Program-made: the position numbers and the translations under genes
NCBI RefSeq assembly: GCF_003028855.1
Contig: NZ_CP028324.1
Coordinates: 3,782,001-3,846,000, forward strand
Direction of reading: 5' to 3'
Source of the DNA: Pseudoduganella armeniaca
Lineage (GTDB): Bacteria; Pseudomonadota; Gammaproteobacteria; Burkholderiales; Burkholderiaceae_D
Length of the DNA stretch: 64,000 nucleotides
Shown: positions 26,844-36,162 of the stretch, one piece after another
Position numbering within the stretch: the stretch's first letter is position 1
Layout: the number at the start of each line of letters is the position of its first letter
The notes under the pieces: generated by a model
Databases searched by the model: none
The model's input: the letters and a program-made list of their open reading frames with translations, nothing else
What the model was told of the DNA's origin: nothing

Positions 26844-26880
26844 TCGTCCGCTTGGCCGCCGCGTTGCGGCGCCGCGACTT

Positions 26881-28680
26881 TCAGCGTGACAGCCGCGCCG
26901 CCGTCACCGACGAGAACACGGCCTGGCGCCGCCCGCCGCCCATCGCCACCAGTCCGAGGCGCAGCGGCTTGCCGCCCTGCCCCAGCCGGTGCGTCCAGAC
27001 GCCGCCGCCGACCCAGGTGCGCCCATCCTGGCTGGACCAGGCGGCGATCTGCTGCTCGGCGCCAGCATGGCGGACCTCGAGACGCAGCCAGGTCCACGGA
27101 CGGCCGGGCGTGCCCGCCACCGTATTGCCGTAGCGCGGCCAGCCCGCCTGCTCCGGCGTGCCCTCCTTGGCGAATTCCACCTGGTGCAGGCCGGCATCCG
27201 CCAGCACGGCCAGCTTGACGTAGTTGTCGTCGTCGCCCAGCACCACCAGGCCGGCCTGGACGTGGGTGGCGCAGCAGTCCTCGGGCGCGTCCAGCCGCAC
27301 CTTGGCGTCGATGCGCACGTCGCCCGGCGGCAGCGCGCGCGTCAGCACGGCGGCCGAGTTGACGTCGCCATACAGGTCGCCCGCGCCGGTGCGCCAGGCC
27401 AGCCCGCCCTTGCCCGTCTGCCAGTCCGCGGCCGGCGGGCGCCGCAGCCATCGCCAGGCGCGCGCCAGGCGTGGCCCGGCGAAGCTTTCGTGCCAGACCC
27501 GGCGCGCCACGTCCGCCTCGGCGGGCGGCCCGAGCGGCGGGCGCAACGCATCGGCATCGCCCGCGACCGGTGCCGGCGCTGGCAAGGCGGCGTCGGATGG
27601 ACCGCGCCCGGCCGCCACCACGGGCCAGCCGTCGACCCAGTCGACCCGGTCCAGCAGGGCCAGGCGGCGCGTCAGGTCGGGCGCGGCAAACCAGGGCTCG
27701 TTGCGGTCGACCGCATGGTAGATCGTCCACCATTGGCCGGCGCCATCCTGGAACACCGTATTGTGGCCCGGGCCGATCCAGCGATTGCCGCTCTGCGGCA
27801 GCACCGGCGTGCCGCCGACGCGGGCGGCGGCCATGTCGCCGCCCTGGCTGTCCAGGAACGGTCCCTCCGGCCGCGTGGCGCGGCCCACGTACAGTGCATA
27901 CCCCGTCAGCGGTCCGGCGCAACAGTTGGTCGACGACGCGAACAGGTAGTAATAGTCGCCATGCCGCACCACCTCGGCACCCTCGTAGCGCCAGTTGGTG
28001 CCGATGCGGCTGGGCGTGCCCTGCAGCGCCAGGCCGTCCTCGGCCAGGCGCTGCACGAACATGCCGCCGCCGTAGCTGCCGAAGTACAGGTAGCGCCGGC
28101 CGTCCTCCAGGGCCAGCACGTCCGGATCATAGGTCCAGTGGAACTTGCAGCCCGGACCGGCGCGGCGCGGCGGCACGACCAGGCCGGGCGCCGGCGTCCA
28201 TGGTCCCACCGGCGAAGCGCTGGTGGCGACGGCGATCGCACTGTCCGTGTCGCAGCCCGGCTCCGGGCTGTGGGCATCGTCCACGTCGGTGATGGTGTAG
28301 TACAGATAGAAGCGGCCGTTCAGGTACACCGGCTCCGGCGCCCACAGGCCGGCCGTGCGCGTAGCCGGGGCCGGCCGTTCGCTGAAGGCGTCCGTGACGA
28401 ACTCCCACTCGACCAGGTCGTGCGAGCGGTAGATCGGCAGCAGGCGGAAGCGCCAGCCCTTCTCATCTTTTTCCGCCTTGCTGACCGGGTCCGTGGTGCA
28501 GTACAGGTACCAGGTCGGCCGCGCCGCGCCCGGATCGCGCAGCACGGCCGGATCGGCGCAGTTCTGCGCCAAGGCGCCGCCGGGCAGGCGCAGGTTCAGC
28601 GGGTTGCGGTATTCGGGGGCGGCCAGGGCGGCCGAGGTGGCGCAGGCCAGCGCGGCAAGCAGGACGGTACGGGCGAACAA
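26881..28680 (-). CDS. secreted GH43 glycoside hydrolase with C-terminal beta-sandwich
   Basis: 599 residues with a signal peptide (1-21). The five-bladed propeller carries the GH43 base Asp43 (CADPAVL) and the motif IGPGHNTVFQD. Residues from about 400 form a concanavalin-like module (ARRVWHESFAGPRLARAWRWL to the end), as in two-domain arabinosidases/xylosidases. Because it is exported, it would attack polysaccharide before uptake, complementing the cytoplasmic GH43 at 16365. It has its own promoter region at 28681-28720 and lies 132 bases before the GH2 start. Confidence 0.87.
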   Translation of the reverse strand: MFARTVLLAALACATSAALAAPEYRNPLNLRLPGGALAQNCADPAVLRDPGAARPTWYLYCTTDPVSKAEKDEKGWRFRLLPIYRSHDLVEWEFVTDAFSERPAPATRTAGLWAPEPVYLNGRFYLYYTITDVDDAHSPEPGCDTDSAIAVATSASPVGPWTPAPGLVVPPRRAGPGCKFHWTYDPDVLALEDGRRYLYFGSYGGGMFVQRLAEDGLALQGTPSRIGTNWRYEGAEVVRHGDYYYLFASSTNCCAGPLTGYALYVGRATRPEGPFLDSQGGDMAAARVGGTPVLPQSGNRWIGPGHNTVFQDGAGQWWTIYHAVDRNEPWFAAPDLTRRLALLDRVDWVDGWPVVAAGRGPSDAALPAPAPVAGDADALRPPLGPPAEADVARRVWHESFAGPRLARAWRWLRRPPAADWQTGKGGLAWRTGAGDLYGDVNSAAVLTRALPPGDVRIDAKVRLDAPEDCCATHVQAGLVVLGDDDNYVKLAVLADAGLHQVEFAKEGTPEQAGWPRYGNTVAGTPGRPWTWLRLEVRHAGAEQQIAAWSSQDGRTWVGGGVWTHRLGQGGKPLRLGLVAMGGGRRQAVFSSVTAARLSR

Positions 28681-28726
28681 GGCGGACTCCTGTGGCTTGG
28701 ACCTTGTTACGTTACCATGGTTCAGG

Positions 28727-28893
28727 CATGGGGTCTGTCCCCGGTAGGTGGCGGTTCAAGAAGCGCTGTTGGCTTGACTAGGGGACTGACCCCGGTTTTT
28801 GTCGGCGGCCATGGCGCGCCCGCACCAAAAAGGATGAAGCGACCGCCCGTGACTAAAACCAGGGTCAGTCCCCTGCGGGGACAGACCCTAAGC
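28727..28893. repeat. composite palindromic element between GH43 and GH3 genes
   Basis: CATGGGGTCTGTCCCC, an inserted stretch, then GGGGACTGACCCCGGTTTTTG, a variable centre, AAAACCAGGGTCAGTCCCC-tgc-GGGGACAGACCCTAAGC. The right-hand 40 bases match the element at 3948-4056 almost exactly. The left hairpin has a 35-base insertion in its loop compared with the copy at 24561. Confidence 0.8.
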
Positions 28894-28930
28894 CTGATCA
28901 ATTAGTGGTAAGCGACCAAGAAGCAACGCC

Positions 28931-30502
28931 TCACCCGCCGCTGACCAGCCGCTCCACCACCGGCGCCAGCGCCGGCGGGCGGCAGCCGTAGGCGGCCAGG
29001 CGGCCCTGCGCGCCCGGCACCAGATCGAGGTCATACGGCAGGCGCCCGGCGACCACCCACAGCCGCGCGGCCGGCAGCGCCGCCAGCACGCGCTGCTGCT
29101 CGGCCACCAGCATCGCGTTATATGTCTGCACGACGATCTGCGCGGCGCCTTGCGCGAAAGCGATCGCGGCATCGGCGTCGGCGGCCGTGGGCTGGGCCGA
29201 CAGCGCATGTTCGGTCACGTCGAAGCCGGCCGCGCGCAGCGCGTCCAGCATCGAGCTGCGTGCCTCCTTGTTGCGGCCATTGGCCACCTCGTCCACCTCG
29301 GTGCGGTCGCGCACCTCGAACGTGACCAGCGCCACCGGCTGCGCGCGATCCAGCGGCCGGTAACTGCCCGCGACCTTCAGCGCGCGGCGCTGCACGTCGG
29401 CCGCCAGCGCCAGCGCTTCCGGCGCCATCAGCCCGGCCGGTTCGGCCGGCAGCGTGCGCCAGCCGCGCACGGCGGCGGCCTGCTTCAGCCGGCGCACGCG
29501 CGCCAGCGCCTCGTCGATGCGCTGGCTGGACAGTTCGCCAGCCGCCAGCGCGGCGGCCACCGCGTCGATGGCGGCGTGCTGGCGCGCTTCCGTGTGCGAG
29601 ATCAGCACGATGTCCGCGCCCGCCCGCAGCGTACCCACCGCGCCGGCCTCGACGCCGATGCCATCGGCGATCGCGCCCATCTCCAGGCAGTCGGAAATGA
29701 CGACGCCGTCGTAGCCCATCTCCTCGCGCAACAGGCCCGTCAGCACGGCGCGCGACAAGGTGGCCGGCACGCCCGCATCGGCTTCGAAGGCGGGGAACGC
29801 CACGTGCGCCGTCATGATCGCGTCCACCCCTTGCGCGATGGCGGCGCGGAACGGCGCCAGCTCGACCTGGCGCAGGCGCTCCTGGCCGTGCGCCACCAGC
29901 GCCATCGCGTGGTGCGAGTCGACGGCCGTGTCGCCGTGGCCGGGGAAATGCTTGGCGGTGACGATCACGCCGGCCTGCCGCAGGCCGTCGATGGCGGCGC
30001 CGCCGTATTCGATCACGGTGGCGGCATCCTCGCCGAAGGCGCGCACGCCGATGACGGGATTGCTGCGGTTGTTGTTCACGTCCAGCACCGGCGCCAGCAG
30101 CATGTTGACGCCGATGCGGCGCATCTCGTCGCCGCTGATGCGGTGCAGCGCGCGGCAGTCGTCGCTCGCACCGGCCGCCTGGAACGCCATCGGCGCCGGC
30201 ATCGGCGTCACGCCCTGCTCGATGCGCATCACCATGCCGCCTTCCTGGTCCAGCGCGATCAGCAGCGGTTCGTCCGACACCTCGGCGTTGATTTCCTGCA
30301 GCCGGCGGCACAAGGTGGCCACCTGGCCCGGCGTGTGCACATTGCGGCGGAACAGGATCACGCCGCCCACGCGCCGCGCGCGGATCAGCCGCGCGATGGC
30401 CTCGTCCGGCACCAGGCCGTCGAAGCCCACCATGAACAACTGTCCGATCGCGCGGTCCGCCGTGTCCCGTTCCATGCCCTGCCCTGTCGTCTGCACTGCC
30501 AT
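28931..30502 (-). CDS. glycoside hydrolase family 3, NagZ-like beta-N-acetylhexosaminidase
   Basis: 523 residues, cytoplasmic (no signal peptide). The GH3 barrel has the NagZ signature KHFPGHGDTAVDSH (Lys184-His197), including the Asp195-His197 catalytic dyad that separates NagZ-type enzymes from beta-glucosidases, and the nucleophile Asp271 in VVISDCLEM. A second C-terminal alpha/beta domain (from about 390) makes it longer than peptidoglycan-recycling NagZ (about 340). The gene starts 17 bases after the PhyH gene and probably belongs to that operon. It may act on a GlcNAc-containing product rather than on cell wall. Confidence 0.88.
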   Translation of the reverse strand: MAVQTTGQGMERDTADRAIGQLFMVGFDGLVPDEAIARLIRARRVGGVILFRRNVHTPGQVATLCRRLQEINAEVSDEPLLIALDQEGGMVMRIEQGVTPMPAPMAFQAAGASDDCRALHRISGDEMRRIGVNMLLAPVLDVNNNRSNPVIGVRAFGEDAATVIEYGGAAIDGLRQAGVIVTAKHFPGHGDTAVDSHHAMALVAHGQERLRQVELAPFRAAIAQGVDAIMTAHVAFPAFEADAGVPATLSRAVLTGLLREEMGYDGVVISDCLEMGAIADGIGVEAGAVGTLRAGADIVLISHTEARQHAAIDAVAAALAAGELSSQRIDEALARVRRLKQAAAVRGWRTLPAEPAGLMAPEALALAADVQRRALKVAGSYRPLDRAQPVALVTFEVRDRTEVDEVANGRNKEARSSMLDALRAAGFDVTEHALSAQPTAADADAAIAFAQGAAQIVVQTYNAMLVAEQQRVLAALPAARLWVVAGRLPYDLDLVPGAQGRLAAYGCRPPALAPVVERLVSGG

Positions 30503-30518
30503 ATCTTCCTCTCGTTGA

Positions 30519-31487
30519 TCAAATCCGTTCGCGCCAGGACGTCAATCCCAGCAGCCGCTCGCCCAGCGGCGTCAATTGTGCCGTATCGTAGCGCGTGCGC
30601 TCGATGCCGCGCGCGTCGCCGTGCAGGCTGTAGCCCTGCGGCGCCAGCCGCTCGCGCCAGCAGCGCACGCGCCATTCGCGCGCCGCGACGTCGTCCTCGC
30701 GCGCCGGCAGCATCGCGATGTACTGCGCCAGGCGGGCCTGCCCGCGCGACACGTTCTGCCGGATGCCGTGGCACAGCCGGCTGTTAAAGATCAGCAGGTC
30801 GCCCTTGGCCAGCGGCACGCGCTCGACCGGCAGGCCGGCCACGTCGGGCCGGTACCAGTCGAAGTCGGCCGGCTGGCGCGCGCGCCAGGCCGGATAGTCG
30901 CGAAACAGCTGCGGGATGCAGGTGAAGCCGCCCACGTCCGGGTCGAGCTGGTCGCTGATCGACAGCACGCCCTGCACGCTGTCGGCCGCGCCGTCGGGAT
31001 CGTAATCGTAGTGCATGAAGCCCTTGAACGCGAAGCCCGGCTCGGGCGGCAGGTTCAAATTGACACGGTCGATCGACACCCACAGCTCGGGCGTGCCCCA
31101 GACGTCGGCAAAGGCGCCGTGCACGCGCGGCGACTGGCGCGCATCCCATAATAACTGGTGATGATACAGCTCCACCATGCCGGCGTTGTAGCTCAGTTCG
31201 GTGCGGCGCAGCTTGACCTTCTCCGGCGGGTACCAGGTGGTCGGGTCGGCCGGGTCCATCTCCTCGAACGCCCAGATCAGCGCCTCGATGCGCTCCACGG
31301 TGTCGCGCGGCACGGCGTTGCGCACGACGACATAGCCATTCTCGGTCCAGTGGCGCCAGTCCGCCTCGCTCAGCACCCGCAACGCCCGGTTGCCGCGCGT
31401 GGCCAGGCGGGGCACGCCGGCGCCGACGGTGGAAGGATTGCGCGCGCCGATGCTGTGCTTGCCGATGGTGTCGATGGTGTCGTTCAT
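30519..31487 (-). CDS. phytanoyl-CoA dioxygenase (PhyH)-type Fe(II)/2-oxoglutarate oxygenase
   Basis: 322 residues, PhyH family, with the facial triad His159-x-Asp161 (MHYDYDPDG) and His240 (LCHGIRQN). A later Arg in the QARLAQY segment is suitable for 2-oxoglutarate. Members hydroxylate small molecules, often in natural-product pathways. The start overlaps the GNAT stop by four bases (ATGA). With the exporter, glycosyltransferase and acetyltransferase upstream, it looks like the tailoring oxygenase of a small biosynthetic operon. Substrate unknown. Confidence 0.85.
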   Translation of the reverse strand: MNDTIDTIGKHSIGARNPSTVGAGVPRLATRGNRALRVLSEADWRHWTENGYVVVRNAVPRDTVERIEALIWAFEEMDPADPTTWYPPEKVKLRRTELSYNAGMVELYHHQLLWDARQSPRVHGAFADVWGTPELWVSIDRVNLNLPPEPGFAFKGFMHYDYDPDGAADSVQGVLSISDQLDPDVGGFTCIPQLFRDYPAWRARQPADFDWYRPDVAGLPVERVPLAKGDLLIFNSRLCHGIRQNVSRGQARLAQYIAMLPAREDDVAAREWRVRCWRERLAPQGYSLHGDARGIERTRYDTAQLTPLGERLLGLTSWRERI

Positions 31488-32089
31488 GGTGTCTCCGTAG
31501 GCACCGGCCGCGTCATGAAGTGCAGCCGGTCGAAAAACAGCTCGCGGGCGCCGTCGAAGATGCCGACGGTCGCGAAGCCGCGGCGCGCGTACAGCGGCAT
31601 CGCGGCGCTGGTCTGCCAGACGGTCAACCCCAGCGCAGTGCAACCGGCGGCCCGCGCCACCTGGTGCGCGTCGGCCAGCAGCTCGTCCAGCAGGCCGCGC
31701 CCGCGCCAGGCCGGCTCGATGGCCAGGCTGGCGACGAACAGCTGGTGTGGCGCCGCGTGTTTGGCGACAAAGGCGTCGTAGGCCGCGTCCATCGCCTGTA
31801 CCTCGGCGCGGTAGTGGTTGACGGCCGGCGCGGCGGCGTACTGCGCCAGCGTGGCCGCGTTATGGAAGCCGGCGAAACGGCCCGCGACATACAGAGCACG
31901 GATGTGGCGCAGCCAGGGATCGATGTTCTGGCGCCGCTGCAGTGCCCGCAGCGGCAGGCCCAGGCGGTTGCCGGCCGAGCAGTATTCCAGGTAGCTGGTC
32001 TCGAACAGCAATGCCGCCATGCGGTCCAGGTCATGCTCGGGAACCTCGGTGCCGGGCACGAAGACCAGCGGCGCGCGCGCGTCATTCAT
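31484..32089 (-). CDS. GNAT-family N-acetyltransferase
   Basis: 201 residues with the acetyl-CoA site in the C-terminal half (LAIEPAWRGRGLLDELL, the RxxGxG/A element) and the terminal beta-alpha-beta (ARRGFATVGIF). The N-terminal part is a helical extension. The ATG overlaps the glycosyltransferase stop by eight bases (ATGAATGA) and its own stop overlaps the PhyH start, so all are coupled. As the sequence stands its frame runs on from the upstream glycosyltransferase; I regard that continuity as an artefact of a missing base. Acceptor unknown. Confidence 0.85.
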   Translation of the reverse strand: MNDARAPLVFVPGTEVPEHDLDRMAALLFETSYLEYCSAGNRLGLPLRALQRRQNIDPWLRHIRALYVAGRFAGFHNAATLAQYAAAPAVNHYRAEVQAMDAAYDAFVAKHAAPHQLFVASLAIEPAWRGRGLLDELLADAHQVARAAGCTALGLTVWQTSAAMPLYARRGFATVGIFDGARELFFDRLHFMTRPVPTETP

Positions 32090-33474
32090 GGGCCGACAGC
32101 TCCCTGCCGCGCGCACGCGGCGCCGGCGCGGCCAGCGCGCCACGGATCGGGCACCAGAAGCCGCCCTGGCGATGCGCGCACCGTTGCGGGCCAGCAGATA
32201 GGCGGCAAACAGCCGATTGACGCGGTCCAATGCCGGGTCGTCCGACAGGAACGAGTAGTAGTTGCAGCTGTCCGGCTGGGCGCGCAGTTGCGGCGCGTAG
32301 GCCGGCGGCGGCACCTCGCTGGTCCAGCACAACTCGACCAGCCGCTCCAGCGCCAGGGGCTGTGCCAGCCGCCAGTCCTGGGCGGCCAGCGTGGCGACGG
32401 CGCGCTCGTAGGCCAGCTGCTCGGCCGGCGACAAGGGCAGCGGCGCGCCGCTGTCGCCGTCGATCCGCAACCGCATGCCGTGTACGCCGGCGACCACGCT
32501 TTCCGGCCGCCCGTCCGCCAGCACGCCGTAGTCCTGCATCAGGTCGTGACAGGCCAGCAGGGTCTGGCCCACGTGCTGGCGCCAGCGGTAATACGTGGCC
32601 TGCTGCAGCGCGCGCCGGCACAGCTCCGGCAGCGCCGCCAGCGCTCCCGTCATCTCGGCCGCCAGGGCCGTCACGGCCGGGTCGCCGCGGCGCGCGACCA
32701 GGAAGCCGTTTTCGTCGCGCACCAGGTTCAGCCACGACACGTGGGTCGCGCGCACCTGTCCGGCGCCGCTGGCGAAGCTGACGTAGTCCGGCACCTCCGG
32801 CCGCGCCAGGAACACGGTGGCGGCACGGTATGGCATCGTGTCCGCATCCAGGTAGATGCCGCCCCATTCGCGCAGCACCAGGATGCGCAGGTAGTCGGAC
32901 AGGTTGACGTAGCAGCCTTCCTCATGCATCCGTTCGAGCCGCGCGCCCAGCGCCGGCACGTGGCGGCCGATGAACGGCGCCAGTTCGCGCACCTCGAGCA
33001 GGCGCCCGCCGACGGTGTAATGGTGCTTGCCGTCGGCGCCCGGCCGGAACAGCGGATCGCCGGCCAGCTGGGCGGCATCCCAGACCCACAGCAGCGCGCG
33101 GTAGCCGGCGCCGGGCGGCAGGTCCACCTCGTCCAGCGCGGCGCCCCACTGGCAGACGGCCTGGCGCACGCCGTCCGGCAGCGGGCCGCCCATCCAGATG
33201 CGGTGCAGGATCAGCTCCGCCGGCGCCAGCGGCGGCTGGGCAGCGCCAGCAGCGACGACACCCGGCGCGCATCGAAGCGCTCGAAATGCAGGCGCACGTG
33301 CGCGCGCAAGGCCGCCAGGCGGTGGCGCCAGCCCTGCCGCGCCAGGCGCAGGCGCTCGACGTGCTCGGGGCGCACGCCGTCGTGCTGGCTGGCCAGCAGT
33401 TCCCACTGGCGGCAGGCGAGGAAATCGGCCTTCAATTCGCGCACCTGGATTTCGTAGTCGATATCGAAGGTCAT
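32082..33474 (-). CDS. DXD-type glycosyltransferase (Och1/TcdA-like sugar-binding region), with two apparent frameshifts
   Basis: Reconstructed about 464 residues. The start (MTFDIDYEIQVRELKAD...) is an alpha-helical region; the catalytic part has ILHRIWMGGPLPDG, YLRILVLREWGGIYLDADT (DAD metal site) and a long C-terminal half. The frame must change near 33238-33240 (G run on the plus strand) and near 32164-32166 (C run). Adding one base at each gives a continuous protein ending RGRELSAHE at a TGA overlapping the GNAT start. Read literally, there is instead a long ORF fusing part of it to the GNAT gene. It probably glycosylates the operon's product; donor unknown. Confidence 0.7.
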
Positions 33475-33487
33475 CGAACGCTCCCGT

Positions 33488-34687
33488 TCAGGCGACGGCC
33501 GGCAGCGCCGCGCGCTGGCGCGCATCGTGGCCGCGCGCGATGTGGAACAGCCCCGCGCAGACCGCCAGCGCGACCGGCACGCCGCACCAGGCATAGGCCT
33601 GCAGCGCATAGCCGAAGCGCTCGCAGATGGCGTTGTAGAGTTCCAGCCCAAGCGCGATGTACAGGCAGTACAACAGGCTCATGGCGGCCGAGGTCAGGCT
33701 CATCGACTGGCCGGTGGCCGTCAGCGCGATCCGGATCAGCGCGCCGTTGAAGAGGCCGAAGCCGGCCGAGAACACGAACATGCAGGCGATGAAGAGCTGC
33801 GGCTGGCTTGCCGCGAGGCCGGCGCCGCCCAGGCCGACCAGCGCCAGCACCCCGCCCTGGCGCAGCAGCCGGCCCAGCGCCAGCTCGCCGCCCATGCGCT
33901 GGATGGCGAAGGTGCTCAACACGAAGCCGACGAAGATGACGCACTGCCAGGCGATATAGGTGCCGTAGCTGGCCCCGCCGTGCTGCAGCAGGATGGCCGG
34001 GGACAGGCCGATCCAGGCCGTCAGCGGCGTGATCGCCAGCCCCGCCACCAGGATGCCCAGCATGAAGGTGCGGTTGGTGAAGATGGCGCGATAGCTGGCC
34101 AGCAGTCGTGGCGCCGCTTGCGGCGGGGCGCTGGGCCGGCCCGCCGGCATCGTGCGCGCCAGCCCCAGCCAGGCGGTCCAGCCCAGCGCGAACGCGGTGA
34201 CGAATACGGCACGCCAATCCGCCACGGCGATGATGGCGCTGCCGGCCACGGGGCCGATCAGCGGCGCGAACACGGTGGTATTGCCCATCAGGGTGGTCAG
34301 CTTGACCGCGCGGGTGTCGTCGAACAGCTCGTGGATCGCCGCGTAGCCGATGAAGATGAAACAGGAGCCCATGCCCTGGAAGAAGCGGATGGTCAGGAAT
34401 TGCGTGGCCGACTGGGCCAGCGGCACGAGCGCGGTGGCCAGCAGGAAGAAGGCGGCGCCGCCCAGCATGACGCGGCGCTTGCCGATGCGGTCTGCAAGTG
34501 GTCCTAACGCGATCTGCAGGGTGCAGCCGCCCAGGATGTACAGGCTGAGGGACAGCCCGATGTAGCGGCTGGGGCCGCCGAACTCCGCCATGACCTGCGG
34601 CATGCCCGGCATGATCATGTCGTTGGTGAGATAGACCGTCAGTTCATACAGCAGGAAAAAACCCGCGAACCACCACAGACGCTGCAT
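33488..34687 (-). CDS. MFS drug/metabolite exporter (Bcr/CflA, MdtL-like)
   Basis: 399 residues, 12 membrane helices, with the DHA1 loop motif GPLADRIGKRRVML between helices 2 and 3 and GxxxGPxxGxxI in helix 5 (LIGPVAGSAII). The first gene of the PhyH operon, so export of, or resistance to, the operon's product is the simplest role. Its promoter region carries two direct repeats. Confidence 0.88.
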   Translation of the reverse strand: MQRLWWFAGFFLLYELTVYLTNDMIMPGMPQVMAEFGGPSRYIGLSLSLYILGGCTLQIALGPLADRIGKRRVMLGGAAFFLLATALVPLAQSATQFLTIRFFQGMGSCFIFIGYAAIHELFDDTRAVKLTTLMGNTTVFAPLIGPVAGSAIIAVADWRAVFVTAFALGWTAWLGLARTMPAGRPSAPPQAAPRLLASYRAIFTNRTFMLGILVAGLAITPLTAWIGLSPAILLQHGGASYGTYIAWQCVIFVGFVLSTFAIQRMGGELALGRLLRQGGVLALVGLGGAGLAASQPQLFIACMFVFSAGFGLFNGALIRIALTATGQSMSLTSAAMSLLYCLYIALGLELYNAICERFGYALQAYAWCGVPVALAVCAGLFHIARGHDARQRAALPAVA

Positions 34688-34737
34688 TCGATTCCCCTGT
34701 CAGGTGCGACACGCCAGCCGGCTGGCACTCAACCGGT

Positions 34738-34782
34738 ATTGGATTGGCATGTATACTAGTGCAAGTGGAATTGGATTGGTAT
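34738..34782. promoter_or_regulatory. two 13-bp direct repeats in the MFS operon promoter
   Basis: ATTGGATTGGCAT (34738-34750) and ATTGGATTGGTAT (34770-34782) are 32 bases apart, about three helical turns, on an AT-rich stretch with TATACTAGTGCA between them. The arrangement suits a dimeric or cooperatively binding regulator of the operon starting at 34687. No regulator gene is adjacent. The rest of 34688-35012 holds one hairpin repeat and nothing else recognised. Confidence 0.5.
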
Positions 34783-34907
34783 CTTTTTTTAGGGAGCGCA
34801 GCAGGGAATTCGGGGAGCACGCTCCCCGCCTGCGAAGCGGTGCCGGCTTGCAAGCCGGCACCATGTCCCTGAAGTTTGCGCGAGCCGTGGCAGCGCAACG
34901 GACTTCG

Positions 34908-34934
34908 GGGTCAGTCCCCTGCGGGGACTGACCC
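34908..34934. repeat. single perfect hairpin of the GACTGAC repeat family
   Basis: GGGTCAGTCCCC-tgc-GGGGACTGACCC, a 12-bp perfect stem with a three-base loop. It is identical in core to the right halves of the composite elements, but here stands alone between divergent genes, so it is not simply a terminator. Confidence 0.8.
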
Positions 34935-35012
34935 AACCTTGCCCAGCAGAACCGTGCGGCCGAATTGCCGCAGCGCTTGCTACCCTGCCGATGAGCAAAA
35001 GAAGGAGGCAAA

Positions 35013-36158
35013 ATGAAGTTCACCAGTCAATTCGCATTCCTGCGCACCATCGAGCTGGACAACTGGCTGACGGCCGCCGCCGTCACGGTCGCCGCATTCC
35101 TGCTGATGCATGCGCTGATCCGCTGGTCGCGCCGGCGCATCGCCCGCCTGGCTGAGGCAGGCAAGGCCGACCGGCCGTATGCCGAGATCCTGGGCGCCAC
35201 GCTGGGCCGCACCAGCATGGTCGCCGTCACGCTGACGGCCCTGTTGATCGGCCTGACGGTGCTGGACCTGCCGGCCCCCTGGGACCTGCGCGTGCGCCAC
35301 CTGTGGTTCATCACCCTGGGCGCGCAGCTGGCGCTGTACATCGACCATGCCTTGTCTGTCGCGGCCAAGCGCTATTTCCGCACCCATGCCAAGGACCCGG
35401 ACGCGCCGGCCACCGTGGCCCACACCCTGGTCAGCTGGGCCATGAAGACGGTGCTGTGGACCGTGTTCATGCTCGCCGTGCTGGCCAACCTGGGCATCAA
35501 TATCTCCGCGTTCGTGGCCAGCCTGGGCATCGGCGGCGTGGCCGTCGCGCTGGCCGTGCAGAACATCCTGGGCGACCTGTTCGCCTCGCTGTCGATCGCG
35601 GTGGACAAGCCGTTCGAGGTGGGTGATGCCATTGTCGTCAATGGCGTCTCGGGCGCGGTCGAGAAGGTCGGCCTGAAGACCACGCGCATCCGTGCCGACA
35701 GCGGCGAGCAGGTCGTCATCGCCAACGCCGACCTGCTGAAGAACACGGTGCGCAACTACAAGCGCATGGCCAACCGGCGCGTCGCGTTCTCGCTGCTGTT
35801 CGACCCGGCCACGCCGGTGGCGGTGGCGCGCGAGCTGCCGGCGCGGCTGCGCGCGATCGTCGAGCGCCAGGACGCCGTGCGCTTCGACCGCGCCCACCTG
35901 AAGAACGTGACGCAGGACGCGCTCGAGTTCGAAGTCGTCTACTTCGTGCTGGTGCCGTCGTACGGTACCTTCATGGACACCCAGCAGCAGGTGCTGCTGG
36001 GCGCCCTGGAGCTGATGGAGGAACTGGGCGTCGGCAATGTGCGGCCGGTGCAGCGGGTCGCCGTGGACATGGCGCAGGGCCTGCGCGTGGTGGGTGACGA
36101 CGAAGACGAAGAAGACAGCGGAGCGCCCGCCCCGCGCGTTGGCGGCGCGCGCGCCTGA
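35013..36158 (+). CDS. MscS-type mechanosensitive ion channel
   Basis: 381 residues. Several N-terminal helices precede the conserved pore helix and beta domain of MscS (ASLGIGGVAVALAVQNILGDLFASLSIAVDKPFEVGD, about residues 170-205), then IANADLLKNTVRNY. A good ribosome site (GAAGGAGG) precedes the ATG. Such channels open under membrane tension to release solutes after hypo-osmotic shock. The acidic tail (DDEDEEDSG) is a minor oddity. Monocistronic. Confidence 0.92.
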   Translation: MKFTSQFAFLRTIELDNWLTAAAVTVAAFLLMHALIRWSRRRIARLAEAGKADRPYAEILGATLGRTSMVAVTLTALLIGLTVLDLPAPWDLRVRHLWFITLGAQLALYIDHALSVAAKRYFRTHAKDPDAPATVAHTLVSWAMKTVLWTVFMLAVLANLGINISAFVASLGIGGVAVALAVQNILGDLFASLSIAVDKPFEVGDAIVVNGVSGAVEKVGLKTTRIRADSGEQVVIANADLLKNTVRNYKRMANRRVAFSLLFDPATPVAVARELPARLRAIVERQDAVRFDRAHLKNVTQDALEFEVVYFVLVPSYGTFMDTQQQVLLGALELMEELGVGNVRPVQRVAVDMAQGLRVVGDDEDEEDSGAPAPRVGGARA

Positions 36159-36162
36159 ACGC

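Noticed and set aside
31484..33406. A single 640-residue open frame that seems to fuse a glycosyltransferase to a GNAT acetyltransferase
   Set aside because: Its first 60 residues are out-of-frame sequence and the join lies downstream of a C run. Repairing one base at 33238 and one at 32164 gives two separate proteins with overlapping stop and start codons, as in the rest of the operon.
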